This document shows, in pieces, positions 18,016-20,820 of a DNA stretch of 20,820 bases. Below the pieces are notes generated by a model, which worked only from the letters and a program-made list of their open reading frames with translations, searched no databases and had not been told where the DNA came from. The stretch lies in contig JBCAQO010000158.1 of the NCBI GenBank assembly GCA_039111635.1, positions 1 through 20,820 on the forward strand, written 5' to 3'. The first letter of the stretch is position 1, and the number at the start of each line of letters is the position of its first letter. The position numbers and the translations under genes were made by a program. This DNA comes from Heterobasidion occidentale (lineage: Eukaryota; Basidiomycota; Agaricomycetes; Russulales; Bondarzewiaceae).

Positions 18016-18780
18016 AATTAGTGGGGGGAAGTGCGACGAAAACAACAAGGGGAAAAAGTAGAGTGAAATGCCGCCAAACATGAGTGAATGCGAGGCTTGC
18101 GCCACAGCTTGCACTCCACAAATGTCAGCTTTTTCTATTTTTATGGGCCAAAACTGTTGCGAGCGGATGATAATCTAAGGACCGCATGGTTGAATATACT
18201 CTTTTAAGGCATCTGAACGGCGCCCTATAAGACAAGGATTAGCAAACGGTACATCAGATAGCCTTGAAGGAGGTTGGGGAGCTGTCAGCGCCAGACATTG
18301 AATGAAAATTGTGGAGTGGCCTATCGTCAGCGTATATTAGCAAACAAAAAGAAGCCAGTAATAAGGAGATGGAACTGACCCAAAATACACCTGCGTCTCC
18401 TCAAGTTTGTGACGACAAGTCTGTTACCAGTACCAGGAGGACCGTAGGATTAACACAACCTTTGAAGACGGTTGCTGGGTCACTTCTTGACGAGTCTTCA
18501 AGCCTCACTTATGTGCGTCAATAGGGAGCAGCGGCATATGGGCAGCGGTCAGCAGTGTGGAGCAGTGAGCACGCAATGTATCCAATCCAGAACTTTGTGG
18601 TCTACAAATAAACGGTCATGACATATTTCTTATTAGTATTCAGTTGACTAGTCTCCGATCTGATCCATGCAGCAGACGGCTGGTGTTACAAAGCTGTGGG
18701 TCAAAAGGTGCACGCAGAGGGTCCGATGAGATTTTTGATCCCCCACACGTAACTAAATTTTCACCTACCAGATTTTTGAT
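18016..18780. other. Spacer between Plavaka transposase and orphan gene
   Basis: These 765 nt should hold the 5' region of the transposase gene, the right end of the Plavaka element and the promoter of the plus-strand gene at 18781. One 71-codon plus-strand frame (18309-18524) is Ser/Thr-rich without a motif and is not called. An 11-bp direct repeat (AGATTTTTGAT) occurs at 18729-18739 and 18770-18780, the second copy ending directly before the ATG at 18781; its meaning is unknown. Confidence 0.4.
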
Positions 18781-20820
18781 ATGTCCCAGATCCCGACCAC
18801 AGATCGCCTTGCTACTCGAGCTTCGAACAAGGATCGCCATCCTGGACTCCCAGACGCTAAGGTGCGCCGTCGGAGCCATGTTGAGGTTGCTGAAGAGCAA
18901 AATTTGGCGGAGATGGAGAAAGAATTGTCTATAGCGAAGGGGAAGATATCAGTCAGTAAAGTTGCGCTGTTGGAAGAACGCATGCAAGTTGCATACACAT
19001 CTGATATGAAGAACGCGGCCAATCCTGGTACAAGTGCCGCGAAAAAGGTCATAAAAAAAATCCCTGCCATATCTGTGTCGAGCACCGTGATCAGTGAACT
19101 GGCTGATGTTAGTACTAAAGGTGAGCAACCCTTAACGTCTCCAAGTCTCTTGTTGTTGATGAATATTGAAGGCGGCAAGGTTCCTGATACTGATAAGGAA
19201 TCTCAGGATAAGTTGAATGATGTACCGAAGAAGATTCGACCTACCGTCAGATCCGAGATCATGGTCGAACGCAGCAAGGCCGAACAATCCTCGAGGTCAA
19301 ACTTGAAGAGGAAGGCCGTGGAGGATGAGCATAGCAAGTCGAACAGGTCAGCCCACAATGGCAACTCGCACCGCTCGCACGCTGATTGGCTTACATAAAC
19401 TTGCAGCCTGGCTTCAATGGACGCACAGAGGATGGCGCGTTTGCATCAGCCTCATACTCCTTCAGGACTCAACCCGGGGTTTTCCACTGGTAAAAAGACT
19501 TTCCCGGTGTTCAAGATCCCTGCTCTCCCCCAGGCACGTTTGCCCTCAGCGTCCACCAGTACTCCGCTCCGTTTAGGCCCAAGACTTCAGGCCGCGTCCA
19601 CTCTCGATAGCGACAACACTATTTCGGGAATGGATTATGGCGGTCTCGAAGATGAAGATGAAAGCCGCGAAGGTGCTGCCATTCCGCGAGTCATGGCTAG
19701 GCAGCGCGACAAGGAGTCCTCAAGCAAAGAGAATGATCATACATTCGAGGTACATTCTCGCTTACATTCCGGTAGACTACTAACAAAACTTAGGTACCTG
19801 ACATTCACATCACCCATGGGCATGGGTTCCCCATGCGGGCCATACAGGAAGACAATGCCAATTACAACGCAGTGATGCCAGCTGACCTCGATGAGGACGG
19901 AGATATTATTGAAGAATTCGAGAGTCTGCCTCGTCACATGGTGTGTTTTCATTGTCTTTCTGGTGCCCTACCACCAATAATTGCTTGACCTTCCAAGCCT
20001 GCGAGCGTTAAGATCCAGCACCATGACCTCCCCGAAGTCGACCAATTCCCCCCACTGTCGCAGCCGCGGAATCGATCCAAGTCTGGGCGCTCCAATGGAT
20101 TTTCGATGGACGACCTTCCTGCTGGGACTCAGGCACGCTGGCGACGCGTCTTCGTTCCATCCTGGCGCGACTTCATCGGCACATTGGAGAATCCGTGGGA
20201 TATATCAAGCATGGTCCACGAGCTTCAACAGCTTTGGGACGCTGTGTTTCCATCTGTCCCTCACAAGGTTGCACACACCGAGGTTGTGTACTGTCTAGTC
20301 AGTCATCATTTCATTTTCATTCTACACTAATCTCCAATCATGTAGGCTATGCAACGTATCTACGAATGGCGCAATGGGTTCACGATTGCTGCGCTGCAAG
20401 CCGTCAACTCCTTCTGGAACGGTGATCCAGTCTACCGTAACCTCGACAACAAGTCCGGCGATGGCGCGTTCTGGAGTGGTGATCAGGTATATGAAGACAG
20501 GGGCGAGAGAGCGGAGTATGCGAGGTGGGCCATCGCCCACGACAAGAAGATTCCCTTCCTATGGAAACTCGTCGACGATACAGATCCTATCAATGTGGTA
20601 TGTTCATGCATGTTTTCAAGTTCTGCTATTAACGCCCACTCTTAGATAAGTAAAGGAGCATTCGAATCTCCGCTGGTCTGCCGAATATTCGCATACCATC
20701 TAACCACTACCACAAACATTGCAGAAGAGTTCAAATGTGTAGAGCCGCCCGTTGGGGCATTATCCCTCGCGGCAGCTGCAGTACGTCGCACACTGATCAT
20801 CATTAGCACAGATCTGATTG
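18781..20820 (+). CDS. Orphan multi-exon protein, Agaricomycete-type family (partial)
   Basis: Exons 18781-19346, 19407-19749, 19794-19940, 19998-20297, 20346-20597 and 20646 to the window edge join in one frame of about 594 codons; introns are 60, 44, 57, 48 and 48 nt, GT-AG. The first third is charged and likely disordered, with a helix-prone stretch (EEQNLAEMEKELSIAKGK) and a possible nuclear signal (NLKRKAVEDE). The second half looks folded: RWRRVFVPSWRDFIGTLENP, QRIYEWRNGFTIAALQAV, ARWAIAHDKKIPFLWKLVDD, KGAFESPLVCRIFAYHL and PPVGALSLAAAAV. I recall similar proteins (EWRNGF, then GxFxSPL, then GALxLAAAAVxRAL) as an expanded, uncharacterised family in Agaricomycetes; no function is known to me. 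A GTACGT donor at 20780 may end exon 6, in which case the last residues are intronic. No break is visible. Confidence 0.65.

Noticed and set aside
14408..18780. Terminal inverted repeats of the Plavaka element
   Set aside because: I compared 14480-14740 with the reverse complement of 18016-18650 by eye and saw no convincing match; short shared words were not positioned as termini.

Overview
The window comes from a filamentous basidiomycete, most likely an Agaricomycete. The genes are split by short GT-AG introns of about 48-66 nt. The gene families present are the fungal-specific FunK1 kinases, a Plavaka-type DNA transposase and a fungal RNase P subunit. I see no rRNA, tRNA, CRISPR or bacterial-type operon signal. 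All identifications are by reading the translations and recognising families; no database was searched.

Layout. Positions 1-1200 hold an unidentified plus-strand stretch with one convincing intron near 882-931. Positions 1219-2356 (minus) hold a four-exon POP4/Rpp29 subunit of RNase P/MRP, the only confidently identified housekeeping gene. Positions 2.4-5.0 kb hold fragments of minus-strand coding sequence that look decayed, with no recognised product. From 5.0 to 14.4 kb there are three FunK1-type protein kinase paralogues, all on the minus strand (called A, B and C here). They share intron positions and phases, and each is broken by at least one nonsense or frame lesion. B is nearly intact (one frame break), C has three 1-nt frame breaks, and A lacks its N-terminal region, has an in-frame stop and has lost catalytic-loop residues. 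A 1.7 kb stretch between B and C (10.3-11.9 kb) has no convincing gene, only short tandem repeats.

Positions 14739-18015 (minus) are a Plavaka (CACTA-like) transposase. A nine-exon splice model gives one continuous frame of 952 codons, spoiled only by one in-frame TGA about 60 codons before the natural stop. It has an N-terminal C2H2 finger, one likely GC-AG intron, and two introns of length divisible by three that read through as open frame. I could not find its terminal inverted repeats. From 18781 to the right edge is a plus-strand gene with at least six exons, cut by the window end. It appears to belong to an Agaricomycete-expanded family of unknown function.

The picture is a repeat-rich, fast-decaying segment beside a conserved housekeeping gene: a lineage-expanded kinase family, a DNA transposon and orphan fragments. 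I found no clear evidence of a new multi-gene system. The most interesting points are the matching frame break in kinases B and C, the conserved C-terminal tail of those kinases, and the Plavaka splice pattern.
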